Positions 45,062 through 56,759 of a DNA stretch of 64,000 nt are shown here, in pieces. The notes under the pieces were generated by a model. That model searched no databases. It was not told the DNA's origin and worked only from the letters and a program-made list of their open reading frames with translations. Numbering within the stretch: position 1 is the first letter of the stretch; each line of letters opens with the position of its first letter. Source of the stretch: Topomyia yanbarensis. Its lineage: Eukaryota; Arthropoda; Insecta; Diptera; Culicidae. The stretch covers positions 351,228,413-351,292,412 of the forward strand of contig NC_080672.1 of assembly GCF_030247195.1 (NCBI RefSeq), read 5' to 3'. Made by a program: the position numbers and the translations under genes.

Positions 45062-45679
45062 ATGGAGTTATTTATTGCGCTTTTCATTTTCCGACATGTT
45101 TCAGATCGATCCGATGGTCATAAGTTAGAAAAATTGCTGTCAGAAGGTTCGCACAAATGAACATTTTTGCACTGATAAGTTATCAAGTTCCTTCCAGACA
45201 ACTTGGAAGTGTTCGGTGATTATTTCTAGCGGTTGTAGATAGAAAAATGAAATACAAAATTCGTTTTATCGAAATAATGTTTGGCTTATTTCAATGGATT
45301 ATTACTATATTGAACAATAAATAGGCGACAAAGAGTAATCCACAAGCAACAAGCCATAACTTTTAAAGTATTGAAAATAGATATTTACTGTTTTTAGTAA
45401 AGTTATTTGCAAAAGTAAGAGCTACAAATTTGCTGAAGGCATCATTTCGATATAATCACTTCCACGAAAATTTGTGAAAATATCTCACTCATAGGGGGAT
45501 TAATCAGCATAAACACAATACCAAAAGAAAGGGCATACTGCCTCCATTAAATTCTCCGAAGATACTATTGACCTAAAGTAATCCGTTTTGGCGTTAATAA
45601 TAGATTACATGTTTTTGGTCATATTTCTGGCAATGGGAAATGACAAAAATCTTTCGTCCGCATTTAATGTTAAATATCT
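45062..45679. other. AT-rich DNA, no gene recognised
   Basis: No supported feature. Confidence 0.4.
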
Positions 45680-45687
45680 CTTTTGAT

Positions 45688-46092
45688 CAGAGTTAAAAAT
45701 AATCGAAGCTCTTTTTTGACGGCTGAAAATGAACCTGATGCGACTCGCGGTGAAGAGAAAAAATATTCATTCAAATATCCATGTTATTCATTCAGTTGAA
45801 TATCGTACAATATATTCATTTCACTAAATATCTAGGAAAATGTTTTCAAATGCCGGTAAAGCATATGAAACAACTATCATCATCGCTTACATTGTGCCAG
45901 GGCCTACTTTGATGCGTTTGATTCATTGCTGTGCGGTCGCTTCGTGTAATAATCGGAGACGAATGAAAATCTGCATGGATGAATGGGCGGTTTGTTCGTT
46001 TGACGTTTTCAGCTGCGTCACTGAATATTGAAAATGAATGCGGCTGAATATGATCAATTTTCATTCAATGAATTTGAATATTTTTAACTCTG
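45688..46092. mobile_element. 405 bp hAT MITE with perfect target duplication
   Basis: cttttgat occurs at 45680-45687 and 46093-46100. The ends are CAGAGTTAAAAATA and its complement TATTTTTAACTCTG. The interior is rich in 'attcattcaaat' phrases. The 63- and 72-codon frames inside it are accidental. Confidence 0.85.
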
Positions 46093-46321
46093 CTTTTGAT
46101 AATAGTCCGATTTCAACAATTTATAGCTTGTTCGAAAGGTATTCGTTAAAGCTGTTTAAAAACATATAAATTGTTAATCTATATTGTCAATTTCGGCCGA
46201 TAATTTTAAAAAACTGCAAAAAACGCCATTTTTACGCATTCAAACATTCATATCATGGAAACTAAACATCAGAATCAAAAACAAATTAATAGCGTTCATA
46301 CTGTTTTTTAGTTCTTTCATT

Positions 46322-46545
46322 TAAAATTGGTTTGGATAAGATCGGTTCAGCCATTGCTGAGAAACACGAATGAGAATTTGTCCGTTACATACACACACAC
46401 AGACACACACACACACACAGACATTGTCCCAAATCGTCGAGCTGAGTCGATTGGTATATAAGACTCGGCCCTCCGGGCCTCGGAAAAAATCTTGAAAGTT
46501 TGAGCGAATTCTATACATTTCTTTTATAAGAAATGTAAAACTACT
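46322..46545 (-). repeat. family B dispersed repeat, end portion
   Basis: 'ctccgggcctcggaaaaaat', 'gagctgagtcgattgg' and an AC microsatellite (46388-46420) match 18640-18915 in reverse complement. The same small hairpin closes it (acatttcttttataagaaatgt split at 46515-46540). Confidence 0.65.
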
Positions 46546-47389
46546 GCGTTAGTGACATTGGTGGAAGCAAACTATCAATCGTTATTATTGGTCCTGGCAT
46601 TAGTTTTGCGGCGATGGAAAAAATAGTTGTACAACACGTCCAATACCGTAAATAAGAGAGTAGATCTCGACGGGCTCAAAACAGCCTATGCAGCAGGACA
46701 ATAATACACAAAAACCATAATACACAAAAAGACAAATAGCACCAAAAAAAACTTTCCAAAGCCATTTTATCCGCCAGATTGTTTCCAAAGGAATCTCAGA
46801 AGGGATATAATTTATTTTGTAAGCGGTGATTTATATACAAAAATTAAATTTTAAATCTACTATAACTGTTTTAGGATGAAAAACTACTCGCTAAATTCCT
46901 ATGACAAGTTAGTGTTAAACAATTTTAAAAATTGTATACGAACTATATTATTGTAAGTAAACAAAGAGGTGTTCGACGTTTGAAGTTAAGTTAATGCAGG
47001 TTTCATTGTTACCCATAGTTTCCCCTGAAGATGGCGCTATACAGTGTCGAAACGTCGGAACAATAAAAACCAAGTTCAAAAATATTGAAAGACTGCTCAG
47101 CCAACAAGAATCTATTATCGATGTTACGTGATATTCGTTATGGAATATAGTTTGTTTGTTTTTTTCACATTGTTGTTGGTTTTATTATCTCCCCTCTACT
47201 AGTACGACTCAATTGATTTTTAGTTTTTCTCGGCAATATGTATTTCGTCACGCTTTTTCCAAACATCAATACGCGACATCATTTATGAACGGCCCTTTTA
47301 AGATATTGTTTAGAGCAGACAATCCAATAAATAATAAGATTGACAGGATTTTAGTACCCTTTTCAGCACCTTGTTTCAGATATAACCAT
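46546..47389. other. no gene recognised
   Basis: Near 47025-47056 'ctgaagatgg' and 'gtcgaaacgtcgg' recall a phrase found at 3' ends of several retroelements; see the rejected list. Confidence 0.35.
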
Positions 47390-47391
47390 TA

Positions 47392-48275
47392 GGGTGGGAC
47401 AAAAATTAGATTCCTGCTCCGAGCAACATTTTGGACACCTTTCGGGTTTTAGAACAACGGTGCAAATTCTTAGCTCGATCGGTGAAACTATATTTTTGCG
47501 CTCATGGTTTAAAGTTTACATGGGATTTCGTATGGAGAAATTGACTTTCACAAAATAATTCCTCCAGGAGTCGTCCATTGCCTCCAAAAAATAAACAGAT
47601 ATGTCGTTTTCATAGAAAATTTAACAAAGAAACAAAGTCTCGAAGACCACGAAACGATCTGATGCTTGTGGAAAAAAGTTATAAGGTAGAAACCGATTGA
47701 TGCTCTGACTATTCACAAAATAATCTTTTTTTTCTGGCACCACTGCTGGTGCATCTCGATTTAGATGCAATTTATTTTTGCTTGCTCTTATTGGGTCCAA
47801 ATCAATAACCTGAGCTGTTTGGTCCCACCACAAGAGTTTTGAGGGATAAAATGAGGTATTTTGTACGCAATAAGAGAGAATTAAAAAATGTTGTATATAA
47901 TTCGACCGTCAGCAGCAGTGATGCTATGAAAATTTAAATTTTCATCAATCGTCTGAGCATCAATTGGTTTTTGCTTAATATCTTTTCCCACAAGCGTCGA
48001 ATCGTTTCATGGTCTTCGAGACTTTGGAATGATGAATTTTCTAGGAAAACAATATATCGTTTTATTTTTAGGAGGTAATGGGCGACTTTTGGAGGAATTA
48101 TTTTGTGAAAGTCAGATTCCCCATATAAAATCCCATGTAAACTTTAAACAGTGTGCGCGAAAATATAGTTTCACCCATCGAGTTAAGAATTTGCACTGTT
48201 GTTCTAGGATCTAAATGGTACCCAAAAAGTTGCTCGGAGCAAAATTTTATTTTTTCTTATAACTGTGTCCCACTC
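47392..48275. mobile_element. 884 bp palindromic element at a TA target
   Basis: TA at 47390-47391 and 48276-48277 flanks GGGTGGGACA...TGTCCCACTC. The two arms (about 47392-47720 and 47940-48275) are inverted copies of each other over some 330 bp; for example 'ttgactttcacaaaataatt' pairs with 'aattattttgtgaaagtcag'. Pairing continues into the loop (caccactgctg / cagcagtgatg). No protein of its own. The design is as in 38679-41060. Confidence 0.85.
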
Positions 48276-48339
48276 TAATATACATACTAAGAATACTAAA
48301 TCATATGATGTGATGGCCGGAATATTAGAGAAGCAATCC

Positions 48340-49605
48340 CCTCCCTTCACTCCATATAAAGAAAGGCTATGCAATCACTCCAAAAATCGATTTTTCAACT
48401 GAGCCCCGTAGGGCCGAGTGTCATATACAATTTGAATCAGTTCGCCGAGATTGCAAAATGTCTGTGTGTGCGTATGTATGTGTGTATGTATGTGTGTGTT
48501 AAATAATGTCACTCAATTTTCTCAGAGATGGTTGGACCGATTTGCACAAACTTAGTTTGAAATGAACAGTATAACGCTCCCAAAAGACGCTATTGAATTT
48601 TTAGTTGATCAGACTTCCGGTTTCGGAGTTACGGGTTGAATAGTGCGGTCATACCGTAAATTCCCTGGTAACCCTTTGCAGTCCGAATGATGTAATACAT
48701 ATTCAAATACGTTCAACATTACTTGTATTTGCGGGGCTAGATCACTTATGACCCATCAAAGTAGCTTTGACCACATTGGCCACCTATGACGGATCTTGAT
48801 GCCCCGGGGGAATTCGCCAAGTTACCGAGCTAATGTCACGTCTATTCCTCAGCGAACTCTTAACCGATTTTTACAAGGTTGATTTTAAATGAAAGATGTA
48901 ATACTCCCAGTGACTGCCATTGAATTTCATTCAGTTCTGACTTTTGGTTCTGGAGTTACAGGTTGGTTGTTGCGGTCACATAGGAATTTCTCATATAAAC
49001 CGGTATAATCGTAATACCTGATAGGTTAAAAATCTATTGAAATAAACATCAAATTACTTAGATTCACAGGCCTAGATCACTGATGGCAATTTAAAGATTC
49101 TTGGAATACATTGTTCACTATCTATAATTCCGGAAGGTTCGGGTTTCGGACATATTCCAGAACTAAAGCCACTTCGCTGATGACAACCAATTTTCACTAT
49201 CCCAATCTCAAATGGAAGGTATAATATGCAGTTTGGTGTTGGACCTCCCCATTTACTGCTCACCCTCCTTCCTCTCAATACCACCACTCACACTCCTAGG
49301 TAGTTCCTGACGCATCTTCCACCTCCCACTCATTATACCCCTTTCCTTCCCCACCACACCGCATTTCAATATATGACAACGTTGAATTCACGCTGATCAG
49401 GTTAATTAAATATTATATTTTTTTCTGTTTCAAGTGCGTCAGAGTCGACATGTTTCTTATCAGATTCGTGACAGTCGTTTCTTTTATATACGCTTATCTA
49501 GTGTAATAAGAATGTATTAGGCACTTCCATAATCTAAAATGAACGTAACCAGGTATTAAATCATAGTTTGGATAAATGAGAAAGGTACAATTCCCCCCCT
49601 AGTTG
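48340..49605 (-). mobile_element. family A dispersed repeat, copy 2, inverted
   Basis: Starts 'tatgcaatcactcc' after 'aaagaaagg' and ends 'gagaaaggtacaattccc'. Shared phrases with copy 1: 'ccgaatgatgtaatacatat', 'tactcccagtgactgccatt' and 'gcggtcacataggaatttct'. It contains a TG microsatellite (48464-48500). It preserves the empty site for the 4269-5472 element (48595-48610) and lacks the 3592-3832 insert. Confidence 0.8.
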
Positions 49606-50849
49606 GAATAAAGCAAGTTTTTATATTTTACGATTTATTTTTTACATTTTATCTTTTACCAGTTTATCCCGGGTCGCAGACTCCCAAGTAATCGCTCTTG
49701 GGAAAAAAAACTGCTCTGTTAGCACATTACATAGACGATATCCGTTTCACTCTTACAACGACGAAGATAAAAGACCACACTTTCAAATCGTCTGCGCTAC
49801 CAATCTTAGAGATGAGCCACATTTTTAATTCGCCCAATTCCATTAACAAGCGTACTGACCAAGATGCTTTATACCCAACATACGCAGGACTGCTTAGCTA
49901 TACCCACAAAAGTAGAAATAAAACAAGAACATCCTCACAAACTATCCACTAACACGCAAATCCCAATTCCCAATACCAATCGTACAGGTCATTGTGGCGT
50001 TCTAACCGATAGTGTTGCTTTATTAGGATGAGACTTAAATTTACAATTTTAATGCAAAAATTCAGGTTTGTGATCGACATAACAGCATAATTCTAACAAA
50101 GTAAGCATAATTTACATATAACATCAATTACAGTAACCAGATGTGCAACAGAGACAACTAAATACAACCTTTAGATATTTTCACAAAAGGATCACAGACA
50201 AACAGACAGAAAACATTGTGAGCAGACAAAAAAAAATTAAATAACATATTTCTAACAAAACTTCAGTATTTTAAAGACTGCGTGCCAAAAAACCTTATAC
50301 ATAAATATCCGACAGTCGTATACACAACCAATAAATAATAAATTTGAAGTTTTTTTCACATATTTGTTCGGATTTTCTGATAGACAACAGTTCTTTTACA
50401 CCTGTGGCACCGTTATGTCACATAATGACATTATTAGCACTAATTCTAACAATAAAATTCAAATCAATGTATTTCTTATTTTTCAGCCGTCACTTGTCCT
50501 CTATACGGTTCAAAAATATTAAAAAATGGCAAAAAATTGTAGTTGCCTTGTTTCATAAAGAAATGCGAGGTGTAATGTTCCAATTAGTGCAATAATAAAG
50601 CAGTTTGATGTCAGAATTCTATTTGCAGTAAATACGTGGTAAACGACGGATAGTTCTGCGGAAATTCCATACGCTACCTTATAATGGATTAAAATGTGGC
50701 GTGTGCAGGTTTTTAAATACAGGATGAATAACAATTGTGCCAAGTTTAGGTTGACCAATGTTTAATCGCAACAACGACCTTTACGACAGTTCTTAATGGC
50801 CTGGGGGAATTTGTTGCACTCCTAAGTTAAAATCTCTTTGGTTTTCACA
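49606..50849. other. AT-rich DNA, no gene recognised
   Basis: Short frames only (e.g. 49698-49952 plus). No boundary or motif supported. Confidence 0.4.
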
Positions 50850-50945
50850 AATAAAAGGCGCGATGCTTCCATTGATTATTATCTAATTTCATTCTGATCA
50901 GACTTGCGGTTGCGGAGTTACAGGTTGATTAGCGCGGCCATTAAT
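50850..50945 (-). repeat. family A fragment
   Basis: 'ttcattctgatcagacttgc' followed by 'ggagttacaggttgatt' and 'gcggccat' matches the inner part of copy 2. Confidence 0.55.
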
Positions 50946-51027
50946 GAATACATAACCCAATGAAACCTTATTAAAATTGCCATTAAAGATTACCAAAAAG
51001 GAAACGTTATGAAGAGAGATTGAGAGT

Positions 51028-51062
51028 CAGACAGACAGACAGACAGAGAGAGAGAGAGAGAA
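51028..51062. repeat. (CAGA)n(GA)n microsatellite
   Basis: cagacagacagacagacaga followed by a GA run. Confidence 0.9.
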
Positions 51063-51349
51063 AGCCATAGTACTCGAGTGAGAGCAGCTACTGTAAGTAC
51101 AAAGATAGAAAAACTAGAAGTGGTATCGTCATTAGAAACAGCTTCAACATTTTGGAGACTAATCTTTTGTCTTTGCTGATAGGAGTCGAGCTTATGCAGA
51201 GATATTACGAATCGCTCGAGGCAGCTAGCATGTCTCACGTTGAGGGGAGACTTGTCCCTCTTGACCATAAGAACAACTATAAGAAAAGTCACGTCTAGGT
51301 CTTCCACTTCCTAGTAACCGTGCGGTTTCTAGTTTTCCGATATGTTTAA

Positions 51350-51438
51350 CCTTCCAGCAGTCTGCAACTGCTCTAAGACGATTTCGCTAGAGTTTCAGAG
51401 CAGCGTGCACTCAGTGCACTAGCGCGACTGCCGGAAGG
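51350..51438. mobile_element. 89 bp piggyBac-like MITE at TTAA
   Basis: TTAA at 51346-51349 and 51439-51442 flanks CCTTCCAGCAGTC and its near-complement GACTGCCGGAAGG. The centre holds 'aagacgatttcgctagagtt' and 'gtgcactcagtgcac', itself a palindrome. TTAA duplication is the piggyBac signature. A second copy lies at 42327-42395. Confidence 0.75.
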
Positions 51439-51769
51439 TTAAAGAGTGTTACTATCCAAATTGGTCAGCGTCAAAAACCTGTACACCTCCACATTTCCTT
51501 CATTTTCCTTTGATAATGCGACAAAACTTGAAACAGTTATCTTGATCTACGCGGAGTCGCAGCAACGCAAGCTGTTTACGTCTTCAATTCGATGGTCGAA
51601 ATCTGTGCGTCACCATGTTGATAAGTACTAAAAGTAGAAAATTTGGTGCTTCTTTCGAACAAAAAGAGGTCCAGAACACTTTTTTATTTCATCTTGTAAG
51701 TTAATGTAAGTAGGGGTTAGCCCACTACTCAGGTTCTTGTTTGCCCGACGGACCCTTCTTTTCAGGGCG

Positions 51770-52440
51770 GCCTAGGTGCTTCCACAGAATTTCGGATTTT
51801 CGTTTCACAACAAAACAAAAGGTAAACAAACAAATAAAATTCTAACTTTACCGTTTATTCCCCCGAAACTGTCCTCTGCTGGTCGCTCCTTACAGTCTGC
51901 TGCTGAGGACGGCGGGAAGGCGACGGTTTTTTCTGACCGGCCGGGACTTCAACGGCCGAGTTCTCCTGCTGGTATCGTTGGTTGCTCCGGCAGCAGTCCT
52001 TAGCAATTAGCCAGGGAGGTGAGCTTTGCTCCTTTGTTCTGAACCTCCTTAGCGACGGTGGTGACACCGCAGTGTTCTTCCCACGGGGAGCCGCTGTCCA
52101 CCCTGCTTCGCCCTTCTTGGCTATTTGCTTGGAAGGAGAGCAAGGTTCGTTCGGCTTCCCTGCGAGGGTGGAATGGTGCGTCTGAATCCTTTACGGTTAA
52201 CCGGGGAAGCGAAAGCTCCTTGATAATTAGCTTCCCCCGACGGCGATCCAGAACCACACTTTCTTTAGCACCCAAACCACGAGCCGGCACTTTCGACGGG
52301 AATCTACTGTCGCACACGCGCACTTAACGATTTTACAGTGGCGGGAAACTGTCCCGAAAAAAAACTCGATGACCGCCTTCCTCACGACCAAAACAAACAT
52401 CAACACCAAAAAACCGTACCGCCGCATATCTGTAATCACC
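51770..52440. other. GC-rich block, unidentified
   Basis: CpG-rich (e.g. gaaggcgacggttttttctg, ccgacggcgatccagaac) with overlapping frames on both strands (52000-52323 minus, 52058-52327 plus), as expected from composition. It ends with 'gtcgcacacgcgcactta', similar to a phrase in the GC block at 29130-29640 (gtgcacacgtgcgcttg). It could be an LTR or leader of an unidentified retroelement. Confidence 0.35.
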
Positions 52441-52861
52441 TAAGCGCAGCATAGCCAGTACACTTATTTCAGCAGTAGGAGAGTGGTGGCCTACCTAAGC
52501 CCTATGTTATTTATACATAAATATGAAACACACCTATCTAGACCAACAGAATCGTTCACAAAAGCTAAAACAAACAAAATTTACGAGAAAAAGTGAACGA
52601 TCATAAGGAACAGCGGTGAGCATTATGTTACATAAACAATACACTCTACGGAGGGAGTACGTACAAATAGGTATATTTCCACCCAGTGCTAAATTGTTAG
52701 CATAACGGGTTACAATCTTGTTATAAAAAATTGCTTAAAAAATATACAAACCAACCAGCAACTTTAAGGAGCGTAATATATCACGAACAGTCGTGTCTTG
52801 CGAAAATTACATTTTTGTTTAGTTCATTAACTGTTATGTGCCCAACAAAAAAACACCTTTA

Positions 52862-53531
52862 ACAGGCCAACGTGGGTACCCGGGAACCCACAATTTGAAA
52901 TGCTCATAACTATGGCTTCCTTTAACCGATTTGAACACTTTTAGATGTTTTGGATTCAGGAACTCGTCAACTTTTTGATTCTGTAAAGTTGAACTGAATG
53001 AATGGTTCTGGTTCTTGCTAATCCGGATTTTCCGGAGTAAGGTTCCAGTACTAGGGTATGATTTGCAAATTTTAATAACGTCTTAGCAATATGAGTATCA
53101 AAACTCTACAAATTGTCTCGGAAGTCAGTTATTTGTTGTTACGGGACCCTATGGCAGTATAAAAATGAATTGGAATGGAAGGGCCACTCACGGCCCCACG
53201 GAAACCTTCTCCAGAATGTCCGTTCCGGTGTCAAACAACAAAATGGTTTAAAAACCACGAGATATAGCCTACTTATGCTATTCCAAGAATTTTGATACCC
53301 ATATTGCTAGTATTCCATTGAAATTCACAAATAGTATCCCAGCACTGGAACATGTTTCCGGAAATCCGGATTTCCGGGAACCGATTGAAGGAACCCGATT
53401 CATTTTTACCAAGTCTAAAAGTGGATGAGTTCCCGAATCCAAAACACCAAAAAGTATCAAAATCGGTTGGAAATTATCATAACTATTAGTATTTTAATTT
53501 TGTGGGTACCCGGGTACCCACGTCGGCCTGT
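52862..53531. mobile_element. 670 bp MITE at TA with palindromic ends
   Basis: TA at 52860-52861 and 53532-53533. Both ends read ACAGGCC(A/G)ACGTGGG followed by GTACCCGGG(A/T)ACCCAC, so each end is itself a palindrome (gtgggtacccgggtacccac at the right). The interior ('cataactatggcttc', 'ccgatttgaaca') is also partly inverted near both ends. No coding frame supported. Confidence 0.85.
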
Positions 53532-53539
53532 TACGTAGT

Positions 53540-54049
53540 AAAAAAATTCAGGAGCCCCTCCTCACTCCCCCCTTACTATATCAACAATATTATTAACCCA
53601 AAAGCTTGACTTAGTGAAGTTCTAAGATGTCACAAAGCTTCGATTTCCAGTTATGGATAAAACATGGTAATTTCATTAATTGAAACCTGAAAAGGTCCCG
53701 GGTACCGCGTTGGATACATAACGGTTAAAATCGGTCAATTGGGTCGCCCTTAGTATTTATTTAAAATAAGCGGGCCAAAAACTTCAATGTCTAGATTGTG
53801 GTAATTTTTTTGTCGTGAAACCCATCTGGATTTGGTTTTTCACTGTCCAATACTATCAAAAAATTGAATCTTCCATCGAACTTGCGATTTTACCTTATTT
53901 GGGTGGCCCGATCGATAAATTTTGACTCACATCCAAATCGCTCTCTAGTATAATCTATTGCTTAAAATATGTTTTAACCATAAAAATAAAACCGTAGCAC
54001 ACGTAAATATAAAATTTCCTATAGCAACGAAAAGTGTTCATGAGATTTT
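53540..54049. other. no gene recognised
   Basis: AT-rich; 'ggtcccgggtaccgcgttgg' near 53694 recalls the 52862 ends and may be a decayed relative. Confidence 0.35.
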
Positions 54050-55700
54050 TTTATGTTATTTCCATGGAAACGGCTCGGTGATATGCTCTACAGCAAGGCG
54101 GGATAAAAGTTATTGCCATTCTAGATTAGATCAACCCGTCACTTTGTAAGCATCAATTTGCTCGCTCGCTGAAATCGCATTATCACAAAATCCATTTGGG
54201 ATCGAATTTATTTCCATTCTGTCTTTTACGGGTGGAAAATTTCCCCCCATCTCCCGCAGTACTTTTCTTCGGCATGCTATTTACTTTCTAATGCCAGCCA
54301 GCACCGCATCACAAGTACAACTTGTTTCGAATAAAGATAAGTTTTATTTTACAACCGGCAGCATTGGCAGCAGTAGCGTGTGTTCCGTCAAGTCATGTTT
54401 CAACTATAAAATAAGACCATCAGCTTCTGATGGAAAGGATCGGGAAAAATGGCAAATAAAATAAAACCTGGAGCCCCATCTGCTTTCCTCTGCTGCGTCG
54501 ATCGTCTCCGTGTTGGTTGGCCACTGCTGCTGCTTTGTGTGGTTGGTTCCGCACTGATGGGTGGAAATAAAAGCTTCAAACTCTTCGTTTTTGATGGGTT
54601 AAGCTTTGGATGGGAGAAGTGGGGTGTGTGTGTGTGTGGGCTCAAACACATCTTGGAGCCACTTTTGGTTCTCGAGACGGCTGAAGCAGCCGATATAGCG
54701 CTCTTTTATTGTTGTCAATATTGGCTGCTGGGGAAGAAGTGCGGGATCGGGGAGCAGCATATTCTAGAAAAAAACCCAACCCGAACAAGACGAACATGAC
54801 GCGTGGTACGACTCCAAGATCAGAAAGAAGCTTTCCGCTTCCAGAGTGGTACAGCAATAAAGTGTAATATTTCATTTCGCAGCGCAACATAAAACATCCA
54901 TAAAACACCCTGGGAATGACGAAAATATATCACATTGTCAGAGTACGAGAAACGAAACTTATGCGAACGGAAGGATTGAGCTCAACAAAAGGATTCGAGA
55001 GGGAATCCGTCGGAAGTGGATGGTGGGGTTGATCGAAAACGTTGAGTGGGTGAAAGGAAACACCGGCAAAGGAAATGGAAAACACTTTCTTGTGCACAGC
55101 TCGGGTAGAACCCTCGTCCCATATACCCTTGCTGTGCACCGAACAGAGCATTTCTATGTAAGGAAAAGCTCTTTCTTTCGATATTTTTCCTGCACTAGTC
55201 AATACATGTGTATCAGCGAAAGAATACGTGTGTGTACTTATGCAAATGTGTTTTCTCCCGCTCCGCCTGTGACTGTGTCTCACCCAGAGACTGCGATTGC
55301 GACACACAAAAGACACCCAAATTCGAAGCAATCCAACCAACCGAACCAGCACTAGGCGAGCGCGATAGCGCCGGAGGTCCTCTAGGTATGTGAGGGAGAA
55401 TCAGCCATGTACAAATTTGATTGCGAATTACAATTTCTCAATCAATCATCCCAATATTGATTCGGAATAAATAATAAGAAAATCCTCCGACTTCGGGGCT
55501 TTCCGGTTTTCCGTAATGGAAATGGATTTTAGTTTAGTCGAAGCCGATTGGAGGGGTGGGGGGATCTTGACAAGAGGTAGTACCGTTCTGGGAGTTCCGG
55601 TTCATACTTAACGACAGATGCAGAGTTCCATTGTTATAGGTTTGGATTGAAAGAAATACCTAGTTGAGTCTCCAAGTACTCGCAGACAATACCAGTTAGT
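54050..55700. other. repeat-poor, GC-richer block, possibly unique host DNA
   Basis: Like 35480-37850: none of the dispersed families, higher GC, frames open on both strands at once (54449-54799 plus; 54930-55352 minus; 55020-55355 plus), and a short GT run at 54624-54638. I see no splice-consistent coding frame. Confidence 0.4.
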
Positions 55701-56547
55701 GAGGGAATTACGATATGAATTTAGACCTGCTATCGAAATCATAGGCGGCTCCAGCCGGTTGGCAAAGGAGGGGCACACCTGTCTGACAAAAAAGTGTCGA
55801 ATTTTGGAAACTTATTTCTTAACACGGCTCGTATTTAGAGACATGCGAATAGTTAAACGAATCACATCATCCTTGAATGCAATCACTATTCTTTTTTCTC
55901 TACTAATCGTCAGGGGGTCCATTTCGCTATTGATTTTGTTAACATAAACAACACGTGGTGAATGTTTTTGTTTTCCAGATAGTCAAGCCCAATTTCCAAT
56001 AAGTGATATGAAGGGTTTCACTATAGCAGGTCGGTTAGCAATACAAACTTAGAAAGCATTTACAAAAAAACGAAATGATATTTTACTATTAGCTTCAATT
56101 TAAATGTTAGTTTAATTTCTGGTTATGATTGCCATATAAGATATCAAAGTTTGCTCTCATTTTGTTGCGCTGTATTGTTTATTTATTTTTTCTTTGAAAA
56201 ACATCAAATTGAATACTTGCTTTGTTATCAGTAAGAATTTTCAACATCTCAATGAAATTTCCATTTATTTTCGCTGATTACACAAATAGAAATTCTGTTT
56301 GATGTCATGGGGCTATTTTTCTGACCAACATCGTCCCAGTATTCATATTGGAGCTAGTATTTTCAGAAAACCCACAGAAAACGAAATCAGAGACCAACTA
56401 GCACAGGTCCAAGTACAAGTTTTGATTCAACCACATTCAATGAAGGTTAGTCTGTTGAGAAGTGTCATTTCTCACTCGTTCACCATAATTGACTAAAGTC
56501 CAATATCTTAATGCAACCTTTGAAGAGTTAGAGTAACTCGGTCAATC
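55701..56547. other. AT-rich DNA, no gene recognised
   Basis: No supported feature. Confidence 0.4.
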
Positions 56548-56550
56548 TTA

Positions 56551-56670
56551 TGCTGATTTCGTTTTTAGAGCGGAGTCGCTCTAGGTTCGCTCTGAGCTGT
56601 CACTTTTGTATGGATTTTGTAAATATTAGAGCGAACCTAGGGCGACTCTGATCTAAAACCGAAATCGGCA
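56551..56670. mobile_element. 120 bp MITE of PIF/Harbinger type
   Basis: TTA at 56548-56550 and 56671-56673. Long inverted arms: tgctgatttcgtttttagag and ggagtcgctctaggttcgct on the left pair with agcgaacctagggcgactct and aaaaccgaaatcggca on the right. The loop is about 35 bp. A 3-bp TTA duplication is typical of PIF/Harbinger MITEs. Confidence 0.8.
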
Positions 56671-56759
56671 TTAGTTGAAATGTCTATAGGTTTCACACAA
56701 GGAAGTCACTTAGGACAATTGATTTTTGGTTTATTCGTTAAAAATCTATGCCATTAAGG

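Noticed and set aside
47025..47056. ctgaaga ... gaaac resembling a hammerhead ribozyme core
   Set aside because: The two core boxes are present (CUGANGA and GAAA), but the bases between them cannot form the required second stem, so a working ribozyme is not supported.
49698..49952. possible reverse transcriptase on the minus strand (an ADDLKVW-like string)
   Set aside because: Only one short string matches; no motif A or B around it.
54930..55355. overlapping open frames on both strands as a possible gene
   Set aside because: Both strands are open at the same place, typical of composition; residues show no domain.
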